NCBI GenBank assembly: GCA_024644345.1
Contig: JAHELE010000005.1
Span: 1-59,063, forward strand
Length of the DNA: 59,063 nt
Source of the DNA: Actinomycetes bacterium
GTDB lineage: Bacteria > Actinomycetota > Actinomycetes > JAHEKZ01
Direction of reading: 5' to 3'
This document shows, piece by piece, positions 16,661-27,979 of the stretch. Positions within the stretch are counted from its first letter, which is position 1; each line of letters begins with the position of its first letter. The notes beneath the pieces were generated by a model, which saw nothing but the letters and a program-made list of their open reading frames with translations, ran no database searches and was not told the DNA's origin. The position numbers were made by a program, and so were the translations under genes.

Positions 16661-18744
16661 GCGACTCCTTGCTGCCGGACTTCCCCGATGAGGTCGTCAC
16701 CGAGACCAAGGTGCACTACGTCGCACTGCCAGGGGGCGTCGGCAAGGCGGCGCTGCTCACACTCGACAACGGCCGCGACCACAAGCGCCCGAACACCTTC
16801 GGTCCGGCTGGGCTGGCCTCATTGGAGACCGCGCTCGACAAGGTCGCCGCGCGCGACGACCTCGCGGCCGTCTGCCTGACCGGCAAGCCGTTCATCTTCA
16901 GCGTCGGCGCCGACCTGAGTGTCTTTCGGCAGCTGACCAGTCACGAGCAGGTGCTTGAGATCGGACGCCTTGGCCACCGGGTGTTCGGCAAGCTCGCCAC
17001 GCTTCCGGTGCCGAGCTTCGCCTTCGTCAACGGCGCAGCCATGGGTGGCGGCCTCGAGGTGGCGTTGCACTGCTCCTTCCGCACCGTCTCGTCGGCAGCA
17101 CCGGCGTTGGCACTGCCCGAGGTCTTCCTCGGTCTCATCCCAGGCTGGGGTGGCGCCACCCTGCTGCCACGCATTGCCGGCCCCGACAACGCCGTCACCG
17201 TCATCGTGCAGAACCCGCTGACGTACAACACGATGCTCAAGCCGAAGCAGGCCCTTGCGCTCGGTGTCGCGGACGTGCTGCTCGATGGCGCCGACTTCGT
17301 CGAGCAGTCACTGGCCTGGGCGGCCTCGGTCGTGAGCGGCGCCGTGTCGGTGGAACGCCCCGACGCCACGGACGATGAGTGGACCCGGGCGATGGCCCGC
17401 GCCGCTGGCATCGTGGCTGCCCGCACCAAAGACGTGCCGCCGGCGCCGCAGCGGGCCCTCGATCTGCTCGCCAGGGGGCGAGGGTCGGTTGCCGACGGTT
17501 TCGCCGCCGAGGACCAGGCGCTGGCCGACCTCACGCTCAGCCCTGAGCTGGCGGCCTCGCTGTACGCGTTCGACCTGGTGCAGAAGCGCGCCAAGCGACC
17601 AGTCGGCGTCCCTGAGGTCGAGCCGGCCACGGTGTCTTTCGTCGGACTGGTTGGCGCCGGGCTGATGGCTCGTCAGCTCGCCGTCCTGATCGCCGAGAAG
17701 ATGGGGGTGCCGGTGCACCTGGTCGACATCGACGACGACGCCGTGTCGCGGGCGCGAGCGGCGCTCACCGACGATCTGCAGGGCCGCGTGGCCAAGGGAC
17801 GACTGCGCCGGGATCTGGCCTCACGGCTGCAGGAACAGATCACCATCGGCACCGACCGTTCGGCGCTTGCCGAGGCCGACCTGGTCATTGAAGCGGTCGT
17901 CGAGGACCTCGCCGTCAAACGCCACGTCTTCGCCGACCTCGAAGAGGTCGTTCGGGACGACTGCGTGATCGCGACGAACACATCGTCACTCCCGGTCTCG
18001 TTGATGGCCAAGGGGCTGCGTCACCCAGAGCGCGTCGTCGGGCTGCACTTCTTCAACCCGGTGGCCGTCATGCAGCTGGTCGAGGTGGTCCGCGCGCAGC
18101 AGTCGGACGACCGGTCGATCGCTACCGCGTTCGCTGTCACCAAGCAGCTGAAGAAGTCGGCCGTCCTCGTCGTCGACTCCCCCGGGTTTGTGGTGAACAG
18201 GGTCCTCATCCGGTTGCTCTCGGAGGTCATGAGCGCCGTCGACGAAGGGGCCGACTTCGCCACGGTTGACCGCAGCCTCGACCCGTTGGGCATGCCGATG
18301 TCGCCCTTCGCCCTGCTCGAGCTCGTGGGAACGGGCGTCGCTGCCCATGTCGTTGGCGCCATGCACCAGGCATTCCCCGACCGGTTCGCCTCATCGACCA
18401 CGCTCGACGCACTGGCGTCCGGCGGCTTCAGCACGGTGTACGACGCCGAGCGGGGAGCACCCGCGATCGATCCAGCGGTGGCAACGCTGGTGCCGGCCAG
18501 CGACGCCCCGCCCACCTCGGACGACGTGCGTGACCGCGTACTGCGCGCTCTCGCAGAAGAGATCGGGTTGATGCTCGACGAAGGTGTCGTCAGCTCAGCG
18601 GCCGACATCGACCTCTGCATGGTTCTCGGTGCCGGCTGGCCGTTCTGGCTCGGCGGCATCACGCCGTACCTCGACCGGTGCGGGGTGGCCGTCGCTGTCC
18701 GCGGACACACGTTCCATGACGGCATTCCCGACGCTAGCCGCTGA
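16657..18744 (+). CDS. fadB: Fatty acid oxidation complex alpha subunit FadB (enoyl-CoA hydratase / 3-hydroxyacyl-CoA dehydrogenase)
   Basis: The 695-residue protein is a two-domain fusion. Residues about 1-290 are an enoyl-CoA hydratase, with GAAMGGGLEVALHCSF (first Glu) and LALPEVFLGLIPGWGG (second Glu). Residues about 320-690 are a 3-hydroxyacyl-CoA dehydrogenase, with the NAD motif GLVGAGLMARQLA, IEAVVEDLAVK, the catalytic VVGLHFFNPV and SPGFVVNRVL. It hydrates 2-enoyl-CoA and oxidises the 3-hydroxyacyl-CoA, feeding FadA. The true start is the GTG at 16657, whose GTGA overlaps the fadA stop. The track start lies inside fadA. The 3' end overlaps the convergent membrane-anchored gene by 11 bases. 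Confidence 0.94.
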   Translation: MSDSLLPDFPDEVVTETKVHYVALPGGVGKAALLTLDNGRDHKRPNTFGPAGLASLETALDKVAARDDLAAVCLTGKPFIFSVGADLSVFRQLTSHEQVLEIGRLGHRVFGKLATLPVPSFAFVNGAAMGGGLEVALHCSFRTVSSAAPALALPEVFLGLIPGWGGATLLPRIAGPDNAVTVIVQNPLTYNTMLKPKQALALGVADVLLDGADFVEQSLAWAASVVSGAVSVERPDATDDEWTRAMARAAGIVAARTKDVPPAPQRALDLLARGRGSVADGFAAEDQALADLTLSPELAASLYAFDLVQKRAKRPVGVPEVEPATVSFVGLVGAGLMARQLAVLIAEKMGVPVHLVDIDDDAVSRARAALTDDLQGRVAKGRLRRDLASRLQEQITIGTDRSALAEADLVIEAVVEDLAVKRHVFADLEEVVRDDCVIATNTSSLPVSLMAKGLRHPERVVGLHFFNPVAVMQLVEVVRAQQSDDRSIATAFAVTKQLKKSAVLVVDSPGFVVNRVLIRLLSEVMSAVDEGADFATVDRSLDPLGMPMSPFALLELVGTGVAAHVVGAMHQAFPDRFASSTTLDALASGGFSTVYDAERGAPAIDPAVATLVPASDAPPTSDDVRDRVLRALAEEIGLMLDEGVVSSAADIDLCMVLGAGWPFWLGGITPYLDRCGVAVAVRGHTFHDGIPDASR

Positions 18745-19810
18745 CCCCGACCACCCGCTCAGCGGGCGACAGCTGCACCCGTCTCAGGCGCTCGGTGTCA
18801 GCCCCTTCGCGCCACGCGACCACGTCGCCACCGGCGAGGGGGACGATCAGCCACCCGTCCGGCCCGGCCATCGGTTGCGCGCCCAGGGCGGGCTCGAGCC
18901 CGCGGACCATGGCGAGGTCGTCCGGTGGCCCCACGGCCAGTCCGGTACCGCCTGCCTCGTTCTTGACTACCACCGCCACCCCGTCGACAGCGGGAAACAG
19001 ACGGGGCGTGCTGACCTCGAACCACCCCAGCGGCGTCGACACGTCTGTTCGATCGCCCGTCGAGACGTCGACCATCGCGGTGGAACAGCCGGTCGTCAGA
19101 CAGCCCGTGCTGACGAGGGCGTAGTGGTCGGTGACCTCCCGGACGCCGATCACCCGGCCGAGGCCACGCACCTTCTCCTGCAGCTGCGGATCCCACAGCG
19201 CGAGCCGTTGCCCGCGGAAGACTCCCCGCAGCACCACCAGTCCGTCGTCGGTCGCGCCCTTCACCTGCAGACCCGGCGGCACGCTGAACACCTTCGATCG
19301 CCACGACCCGTAGGCGCTGGCCAGAGCAGCTCCACCGGCCGTCGGGGGGTCGGAGTTGACGATCAGCCAGACCGAGGACGGGGAGGCCGGCGCCACGAGA
19401 TCTGCCTCACCCACCGGTTCGGGGGGTTCACCTGCGAGATAGCTGACGACGGAGTCGGCGAACGCCGGGTCACCGGACGGGTACTGCACCACGGCGCCCG
19501 AACCCACGACAGTCGCCTGAACGCCGTCCACCCGGCCGCTCCCGCGACTGGTCGGGTCGTCGGTCACAGGTGTGCGTTCGCCGGTGTCGACGTCGAGCCA
19601 GGTCAACCCCGAGGCTCCGTCGGTGAGCAGCCGCAGGCCGGTGGGGGCTGGACCGGTCTGCCAGGGCCGGGCCTGCACCAGCCCCCACCCGGCCATGGCC
19701 ATCAGCAGCACGGCCACCAGCGCGACCTGCACCGGGCGGGGGACCCGCGGCATCACCCGAGCAGGCCGACGGGGGCCGGCGTCCAACATGTCGAGTTCGG
19801 TCAGCGTCAC
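18734..19810 (-). CDS. Membrane-anchored protein of unknown function with propeller-like extracellular part
   Basis: The 358-residue protein (GTG at 19810) has one transmembrane helix near residues 28-45 (VQVALVAVLLMAMAGWGL) after a short basic, Pro-rich cytoplasmic start. The long part outside is rich in beta-type segments such as LTWLDVDTGERTPV, HYALVSTGCLTTGC and PDGWLIVPLAGGDVVAW. This suggests a WD40- or PQQ-like propeller, as inference only. The pair CLTTGC could form a disulfide. No family name comes to mind. It is convergent with fadB (11-base overlap) and divergent from the next unknown gene. Confidence 0.62.
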   Translation of the reverse strand: MTLTELDMLDAGPRRPARVMPRVPRPVQVALVAVLLMAMAGWGLVQARPWQTGPAPTGLRLLTDGASGLTWLDVDTGERTPVTDDPTSRGSGRVDGVQATVVGSGAVVQYPSGDPAFADSVVSYLAGEPPEPVGEADLVAPASPSSVWLIVNSDPPTAGGAALASAYGSWRSKVFSVPPGLQVKGATDDGLVVLRGVFRGQRLALWDPQLQEKVRGLGRVIGVREVTDHYALVSTGCLTTGCSTAMVDVSTGDRTDVSTPLGWFEVSTPRLFPAVDGVAVVVKNEAGGTGLAVGPPDDLAMVRGLEPALGAQPMAGPDGWLIVPLAGGDVVAWREGADTERLRRVQLSPAERVVGVSG

Positions 19811-19953
19811 CCCCACACAGTGAGGGGCACCCGGCCGCACGGCAACTGCTGGCCGCCCGTAGCCGCACCACCACGTGCGGTGACCGAACGTGCAGAAGGG
19901 TGGCATCGGCCGGAGAGCGGGCACCCTGCTCCGGCACGGTCTACGGTCAGCGG

Positions 19954-20817
19954 GTGGACACCCCGCACCCTGACCCGCTGCCTCCTGCGCCGACAGCGCT
20001 GAGAAGGACGGTTCTGGCGGTCTCGGTGCTCGATGGCGTCGACCTCTTCCCAGGGGACCAGCACGTGAGGCTGGTGGGTGACCATCCCGACATCGAACTC
20101 AGCTGGGACGAGATCAGCTGCGCGCTGGCGGGCAGTGATCCCGACTCCGATTCGGCGCGGAGCCGTCTCCGCACCTGGGTCCGGCTCCGGGTGGGCCTGG
20201 CGCGGCTCCCAGACCCCGTGGAGTACGCCCGACCGGTCGGGCTGCCACCTGGGCACCCTCTGCACCCCGGCGGCCAGTGGGTGCTGACGCGGGTTCCCGG
20301 CGAGGCGCTCGACCTGGGTCTCGGTGTGCTCGGCCTGCTCGACGACCCGGACGAGGTCGTCGTGGTGCCCCCATCGCTGCTGCGCGCCGCTGGTGTCGAC
20401 ACGTCCGACTGGTGGCCACGTCAGGCACGTGAGCTCGAGCGGACCGGTCGGTTGGCCGCCGAGCGTCTGCTCCGCGAGGGAACCGCACCTCTCCGTCCTT
20501 TCGGCGACCTCGACGTCCTCACGCTCCTCGGGTCGACCGCCTACCGACGTGCGCTGTGTGAGGCAGACCCGGTCGGCTGGCGGACGGCAGCGGTTCCGAT
20601 GCGAACGCGTGGGTGGCTCGACCTCGGCCGCATCGACCCGGCATTTGCGGCTGCTGCCGCCCTGGCCACCGAACCCGACGAACGCGGGTTCGAGCGAGCA
20701 GTCTTCGTGACACCCGAAGAGGTCGTCATGGTCAGCTCACTCGGTCGGTCGGCGCGCCACGCCCTCGAGGACCCACCGGCGGGCATCGACCCGTGGCTAC
20801 GGGGCCGTCAGACCTAG
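19954..20817 (+). CDS. Conserved actinobacterial protein of unknown function
   Basis: The protein, about 287 residues from a GTG at 19954, is soluble and shows no motif I recognise. Features are an acidic first half (LSWDEISCALAGSDPDSDSA), then PVGLPPGHPLHPGGQWVLTRVPGEALDLGLGVLGL, a Leu/Val-rich VVVVPPSLLRAAGV, and a C-terminal half that could hold a nucleotide-independent enzyme fold. It ends 20 bases before the convergent dxs. The track start at 19900 is not preferred because GTG fits the region better, but no strong ribosome site decides it. Confidence 0.6.
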   Translation: MDTPHPDPLPPAPTALRRTVLAVSVLDGVDLFPGDQHVRLVGDHPDIELSWDEISCALAGSDPDSDSARSRLRTWVRLRVGLARLPDPVEYARPVGLPPGHPLHPGGQWVLTRVPGEALDLGLGVLGLLDDPDEVVVVPPSLLRAAGVDTSDWWPRQARELERTGRLAAERLLREGTAPLRPFGDLDVLTLLGSTAYRRALCEADPVGWRTAAVPMRTRGWLDLGRIDPAFAAAAALATEPDERGFERAVFVTPEEVVMVSSLGRSARHALEDPPAGIDPWLRGRQT

Positions 20818-20837
20818 TCCGGTTGACCCGTCGTTCG

Positions 20838-22766
20838 TCAGCTCTGCGACTGGGGGCGCTCGTCGACGGACTCGGAGGCCTCCGGTAACGACATCGACGA
20901 CAGCCCGCTCACGCGCTCGACGACCGCGCGCGCCACATGCTGAGCGGTCAGCCCCTCGGCCTCGAGCAGGTCGGCCCGTTTGCCGTGTTCGAGGAACTCT
21001 CGGGGTATCCCGACGATGTGCACCGGAGTGGAGATCTCGGCGTCCTGCATCTCCTCGGCGACAGCCGCCCCAACGCCGCCCACCCGCAGGTTGTCCTCGA
21101 GCGTCACGACGAGTCGAAAGGTGCGGGTCAGTGACACCAGGTCACGTGACACCGGCTTCACCCACCGGGGATCGACCACGGTGACACCAATTCCTTGGTC
21201 GTCCAACCGGGCGGCGACCTCCAGCGCGCACCGCACCATGGCACCCACTGCCACGATCAGAACATCGTTGGCACCCGAGCGGTGCAGCACGTCGGAGTCG
21301 CCAATCCGGTCCATGGTCTCGACGTCGGGGGGCAACGCTCCCTTCGGGTACCGCAACAGAGTGGGAGCGTCGTCCACGGCGATCGCCTCGGCGAAGAGCT
21401 CACGTAGCCGCTGACCGTCGCGCGGTGCCGCGATCTGCAGCCCAGGCACCGTCTGGAATATCGACAGGTCCCACATGCCGTTGTGCGACGCGCCGTCGTC
21501 TCCGGTGATGCCCGCCCGGTCGAGCACGAAGGTCACAGCGGCATGGTGCAGGGCCACGTCCAGCAGCACCTGGTCGTAGGCGCGGTTCATGAACGTGGCA
21601 TAGACGGCGACCACCGGGTGCAGGCCCCCGAACGCCAGACCGGCGGCCGACGTGACAGCGTGCTGCTCGGCGATCCCGACATCGAAGACGCGATCGGGAA
21701 AGGCTTCGGCGAAGGGGCCCAGGCCCACCGGCTGCAGCATGGCCGCGGTGATCGCCACGATGTCTTCGCGCTCGTGCCCGGCAGCGGTCATTTCCTCGGC
21801 GAAGACTCCGGTCCAGGTGGGGCCGGCCGCCGCGACGGCGCGCCCGGTCTCGGGGTCGATCACGCCGACGCCGTGGAACCGATCCGCGTCATCGTTTTCT
21901 GCCGGCGCGTAGCCCAGTCCCTTGCGGGTCAGCGCATGCACGATGACCGGGCCGCGGAAGGCCTTGGCCCGACGCAGGGCGTGCTCGAGCTCTTCCACGT
22001 TGTGCCCGTCCACCGGACCGACGTACTTGAGCCCGAGGTCCTCGAAGAGTCCCTGCGGTGCCACCATGTCCTTCAGGCCCTTCTTCATGCCATGCAGGGT
22101 GTCGAACAGGGGTTGCCCCACAACGGGGGTGCGGTCGAGCAGCGATCGCCCCCAGCCCAGGAACCGCTCGTACCCGCGGGTGGTGCGCAGGGTGGCCAGA
22201 TGGTGAGCGAGACCTCCGATGGTGGGCGCGTAGGAGCGCTCGTTGTCGTTGACGACGATCACGACCGGGCGGTCGGGCGCCCCAGCCAGGTTGTTGAGTG
22301 CTTCCCACGACATTCCACCGGTGAGCGCACCGTCGCCGACGACGGCGGCCACGGTACGGCTTCGTTCCCCCCGCAGCTGGAAGGCCTTGGCGATCCCGTC
22401 GGCATACGACAGCGCAGTCGACGCATGCGAGTTCTCGATGACGTCATGCTCGGACTCGGCGCGCGAGGGGTAGCCGGACAGCCCGTCCCGCTGCCGGAGC
22501 GACTCGAAGTCGTGGCGTCCGGTGAGCAGCTTGTGCACGTACGCCTGATGCCCGGTGTCCCACAGGAGGACGTCGCGCGGACTGTCGAACACCCGGTGCA
22601 GCGCAATAGTGAGCTCGACGACGCCCAGGTTGGGACCGAGGTGCCCGCCGGTGCGCGACACGTTCTCGACGAGGAAGGAACGGATCTCGACAGCCAGTTG
22701 CTCCAGCTCGTCGGTGTTCAGGGCCTGGACGTCAGCCGGCGTGGTGATCTGGGAGAGCAGCGACAC
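20838..22766 (-). CDS. dxs: 1-deoxy-D-xylulose-5-phosphate synthase
   Basis: The 642-residue thiamine-diphosphate enzyme condenses pyruvate and glyceraldehyde 3-phosphate in the first step of the MEP isoprenoid pathway. It has the Dxs hallmarks. [21 protein letters not shown] at the N-terminus includes the catalytic His. [21 protein letters not shown] binds TPP and Mg. [19 protein letters not shown] and DPRWVKPVS are in the transketolase C-terminal part. Length is normal. The neighbours share no pathway. It probably has its own promoter in the 104 bases before the start. Confidence 0.97.
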   Translation of the reverse strand: MSLLSQITTPADVQALNTDELEQLAVEIRSFLVENVSRTGGHLGPNLGVVELTIALHRVFDSPRDVLLWDTGHQAYVHKLLTGRHDFESLRQRDGLSGYPSRAESEHDVIENSHASTALSYADGIAKAFQLRGERSRTVAAVVGDGALTGGMSWEALNNLAGAPDRPVVIVVNDNERSYAPTIGGLAHHLATLRTTRGYERFLGWGRSLLDRTPVVGQPLFDTLHGMKKGLKDMVAPQGLFEDLGLKYVGPVDGHNVEELEHALRRAKAFRGPVIVHALTRKGLGYAPAENDDADRFHGVGVIDPETGRAVAAAGPTWTGVFAEEMTAAGHEREDIVAITAAMLQPVGLGPFAEAFPDRVFDVGIAEQHAVTSAAGLAFGGLHPVVAVYATFMNRAYDQVLLDVALHHAAVTFVLDRAGITGDDGASHNGMWDLSIFQTVPGLQIAAPRDGQRLRELFAEAIAVDDAPTLLRYPKGALPPDVETMDRIGDSDVLHRSGANDVLIVAVGAMVRCALEVAARLDDQGIGVTVVDPRWVKPVSRDLVSLTRTFRLVVTLEDNLRVGGVGAAVAEEMQDAEISTPVHIVGIPREFLEHGKRADLLEAEGLTAQHVARAVVERVSGLSSMSLPEASESVDERPQSQS

Positions 22767-22870
22767 CAGCCAGCCCCTCCCCGCTTGTCATCGTGGCGGT
22801 CGGCCCGGGTGGCCGACCAGGGTCCAGTGTAGGGCCGCACCCCGGGCGCGGCTCGCTCGTCGCGGCCGCC

Positions 22871-23245
22871 CTACATCTTGGCGACGAACGACTCTCCCCG
22901 CAGTGCTCGGGCGATGAGATCGACCTCACGGCGTCGGGCCAGGAGGGCCGCTCCCTCACGTTCGAGGGCCTGGAGCATCTCGGCCAGCACCTCAGGGGTG
23001 GCGTCCTCGCGCAGCTCCGCACGTGCGCGCGAGTAGGACGCCCTGGCTGATTCGAGCTGGGCCTCGACCAGCGCCTGCACTCGCCACGCCAGCAGGACCG
23101 GCTGCCTGGCATAGAGCGGTTCGGTGCGAAAGTCGCCAGGAGCGAGATCGAGCAGGTAGGCGACGGCTCGCGGTTCCCACCCCTCAGCACCGGGAGGTGG
23201 GACAGACTTGGGCCACCCAGGCGGTGGTCGGCGCTGCGTGCTCAC
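22871..23245 (-). CDS. Small conserved protein of unknown function
   Basis: From a GTG at 23245 this encodes about 124 residues. The N-terminus is Pro/Arg-rich (STQRRPPPGWPKSVPPPGAE). Next comes GWEPRAVAYLLDLAPGDFR, which looks like a folded helix-turn motif, and then a long Glu/Arg/Ala-rich helix (VQALVEAQLESARASYSRAR) that could be a coiled coil. I do not recognise the family. It lies upstream of dxs (104 bases between them) and diverges from the next small gene. The track start at 23551 overlaps that neighbour, so I moved it inward. Confidence 0.55.
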   Translation of the reverse strand: MSTQRRPPPGWPKSVPPPGAEGWEPRAVAYLLDLAPGDFRTEPLYARQPVLLAWRVQALVEAQLESARASYSRARAELREDATPEVLAEMLQALEREGAALLARRREVDLIARALRGESFVAKM

Positions 23246-23327
23246 GGCCCGAGCCTGGCACGTCCCGCCGACACCGTGACATCGACCGCGGCTCACCCGC
23301 CGTGGGCCGCCTGAGATACTCCTCACC

Positions 23328-23759
23328 ATGGTCGCGTGGGCAGCAGGCATGAAGGTGCTGATCAAGTGGGGTCCGGTCGTCTTCGCGGCCGGCAAGAAGG
23401 CCCTGCCGTACCTGAAGGACAACCCCGCCGCCCAGCAGTTCGTGGCCTCGATGGCCGAGCAGACAGCTGCCCTACCGGCCAAGCTCAGCACCGAAGGACG
23501 GGTCAAGCGCAAGATCTCAGCCGTGCAGGTGTCTCTCGCCGAGGCCGCCACGGTCGGGGTCGACCCACTGGCCTACGCCCGCTGGCGCGAGGAGCTCGAC
23601 GAGATGTCGAGGACGGTGGTGCTGGCCCGGGCCGCCAGCCGGCCGCAACGACGTCTGCTCCTCAAACGCTGCGAGCGGCGTCTGGATGCGCTGGTGGCCG
23701 AGATCCTGCCGCAGCTCACGCGGCGGCGTCCCGCGCCCCCGCCCCAGCTCCCCGGCTAG
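23328..23759 (+). CDS. Small conserved basic protein of unknown function
   Basis: The 143-residue protein starts MVAWAAGMKVLIKWGPVVFA, so a second ATG at 23349 is possible. It is basic and mostly alpha-helical (RPQRRLLLKRCERRLDALV), with a short hydrophobic N-terminus that is probably not a full signal. A Pro-rich tail closes it. No recognised domain is present. It diverges from the preceding small gene across 82 bases and ends 124 bases before acnA, which converges on it. The pair with the preceding gene may be a conserved unit, but I cannot say what it does. Confidence 0.5.
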   Translation: MVAWAAGMKVLIKWGPVVFAAGKKALPYLKDNPAAQQFVASMAEQTAALPAKLSTEGRVKRKISAVQVSLAEAATVGVDPLAYARWREELDEMSRTVVLARAASRPQRRLLLKRCERRLDALVAEILPQLTRRRPAPPPQLPG

Positions 23760-23860
23760 AGCTCCTGCCCGGCCCCCGAACCCGCCGAGTGTCGCGAAAC
23801 CGTTCATGGGAGCGAGCTGCGGTCCACACTTTCGTGCCACTCGCGGATGCGGTGGGGCCT

Positions 23861-23883
23861 AGGTCAGGTCAGGTCAGGTCAGG

Positions 23884-23892
<9 letters not shown>
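23861..23892. repeat. Tandem pentanucleotide repeat (AGGTC)6
   Basis: Six uninterrupted copies of AGGTC plus a partial seventh lie between the small basic protein gene and acnA. The acnA stop codon (TGA read on the minus strand) sits inside the repeat, so copy-number change would leave the acnA product the same. A short tandem array like this is prone to slippage. No function is known. Confidence 0.9.
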
Positions 23893-26706
<2,814 letters not shown>

Positions 26707-26757
26707 GGGGGGCTCCTCGTGGTGTGGGGGCGTCGACCTGATCCTGCCGGATGGGAT

Positions 26758-26777
26758 TTATCTTGATGTCAAGATAA
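26758..26777. promoter_or_regulatory. Perfect palindromic operator-like site upstream of acnA
   Basis: TTATCTTGA-TG-TCAAGATAA is a perfect 9-base inverted repeat with a 2-base centre, AT-rich against a GC-rich background. It lies 52 bases upstream of the acnA start and overlaps the stop codon of the upstream RNA methyltransferase gene. The form resembles MarR- or GntR-type dimer operators. The factor cannot be named from sequence alone. It has no T-run, so it is not read as a terminator. Confidence 0.7.
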
Positions 26778-27935
26778 CACGAGAAGGGCCACACTCTCGA
26801 TGTGGTGCGTCATCGGAAACAGGTCGAACGCCCGAAGCGCCGACAACCGGTACCCGGCCTCCGCGAAGTAGGCCACATCGCGCCCGAGGGCTGCCGGGTC
26901 ACAGGCGACGTAGACGACCGCACGGGGCCGCCAGGCCGCTACCGCCTCGACCACGGGGCGTTTGGCCCCCAGCCGTGGCGGGTCCAGCACCACCACATCG
27001 GGACGCAGGTCGGTCGCCTGTGCCAGGTACCGCTCGACTGCGACGGCGTGCACCTGGGCCAGCGGGAGGTCGGACAGGTTCTTCTGCGCGTCGGCGGCAG
27101 CCGTTCGATGCCCCTCGACCGCATCGACCCGCCCTCCTGTCCGGCTCCCCCACACGCCCGCGAAGAGCCCCACACCGGCGTACAGGTCGACCAGGTGCTC
27201 CCCCGGTTGCGGTGCCGCAAGCTCGAAGACCGCGTCCACCAGCGCGTCAGCCGCCATGGGGTGGACCTGCCAGAAACCACCGGACGACACCTGCCACCAT
27301 CGGCCGGCGGCCTTTCGGCGCAGTGACTCGCGGCCACGGGCCTGGCCCACCTGCACGGCACGTTCGTCGTCCTCCGGCGACGTCGTCACCGACACCTCGT
27401 CAACGCCTGGCCATCGGGTGGACGTGATCTCAGGAACATCGACGAGTGGATGGGCAATTACGCAGTCGTCGATGGCCACGACCTCGTGCGAGCGGTGGCG
27501 CACGAGTCCGGCCCGACCGTCAGCGTCGACGGCGAAGCGCACGCGGGTGCGCCACCTCAGACCGGGCTGTTCGGGGTCGGTATCGGGCACCGGGGCCACC
27601 TCACCTGACCAGTCGACGGCTGACCAGTCGACCTTTCCCAGTCTGGTCAGCTGCTCGCGCACCACCGCTGCCTTGAGCCGGCGCTGCGCCTCCCCCGTCG
27701 CGTGCTGGACGTCACATCCGCCGCAGCTCCCCGCGTAGGAGCAGGGCGGCTGCACCCGGTCCGGCGAGGCCTCAAGCACCTCGAGCACCTCGGCCCGGAG
27801 ATAGCGGCCCTTGGGACCCTCCTCCGATACCCGCACCCGTACCTGCTCACCCGGCAGGACGTGGCGCACGAAGAGCACTCTGCCCTCGTGCCGCGCGACG
27901 AAGTGGCCGCCGTGGGCCACCGGCCCTACCGTCAC
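26769..27935 (-). CDS. Class I SAM-dependent RNA methyltransferase (TrmA/RlmD family, TRAM domain)
   Basis: From the GTG at 27935 the protein has 388 residues. The TRAM domain comes first (VGPVAHGGHFVARHEGRVLFVR). An iron-sulfur-type cysteine set follows (CSYAGSCGGCDVQHA), then the Rossmann SAM domain (HLVDLYAGVGLFAGVWG) and VVLDPPRLGAKRP. The catalytic Cys is in VVYVACDPAALGRDVAYF. The family makes 5-methyluridine in rRNA or tRNA. The first strand of the TRAM domain (GDVVSVTV) is encoded upstream of this GTG. The true start may therefore be an upstream CTG that overlaps the permease stop as CTGA. The same frame is open there, with AGGAAGAG before the CTG. Confidence 0.85.
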   Translation of the reverse strand: MTVGPVAHGGHFVARHEGRVLFVRHVLPGEQVRVRVSEEGPKGRYLRAEVLEVLEASPDRVQPPCSYAGSCGGCDVQHATGEAQRRLKAAVVREQLTRLGKVDWSAVDWSGEVAPVPDTDPEQPGLRWRTRVRFAVDADGRAGLVRHRSHEVVAIDDCVIAHPLVDVPEITSTRWPGVDEVSVTTSPEDDERAVQVGQARGRESLRRKAAGRWWQVSSGGFWQVHPMAADALVDAVFELAAPQPGEHLVDLYAGVGLFAGVWGSRTGGRVDAVEGHRTAAADAQKNLSDLPLAQVHAVAVERYLAQATDLRPDVVVLDPPRLGAKRPVVEAVAAWRPRAVVYVACDPAALGRDVAYFAEAGYRLSALRAFDLFPMTHHIESVALLVLS

Positions 27936-27979
27936 CGAGACGACGTCGCCAACAGCCAGCGACGACGCCTGGGAGCTGC

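Noticed and set aside
18584-20002. 472-codon plus-strand ORF
   Set aside because: Antisense to the membrane-anchored propeller-like gene and overlapping the end of fadB; low complexity.
21483-22832. 449-codon plus-strand ORF
   Set aside because: Antisense to dxs.
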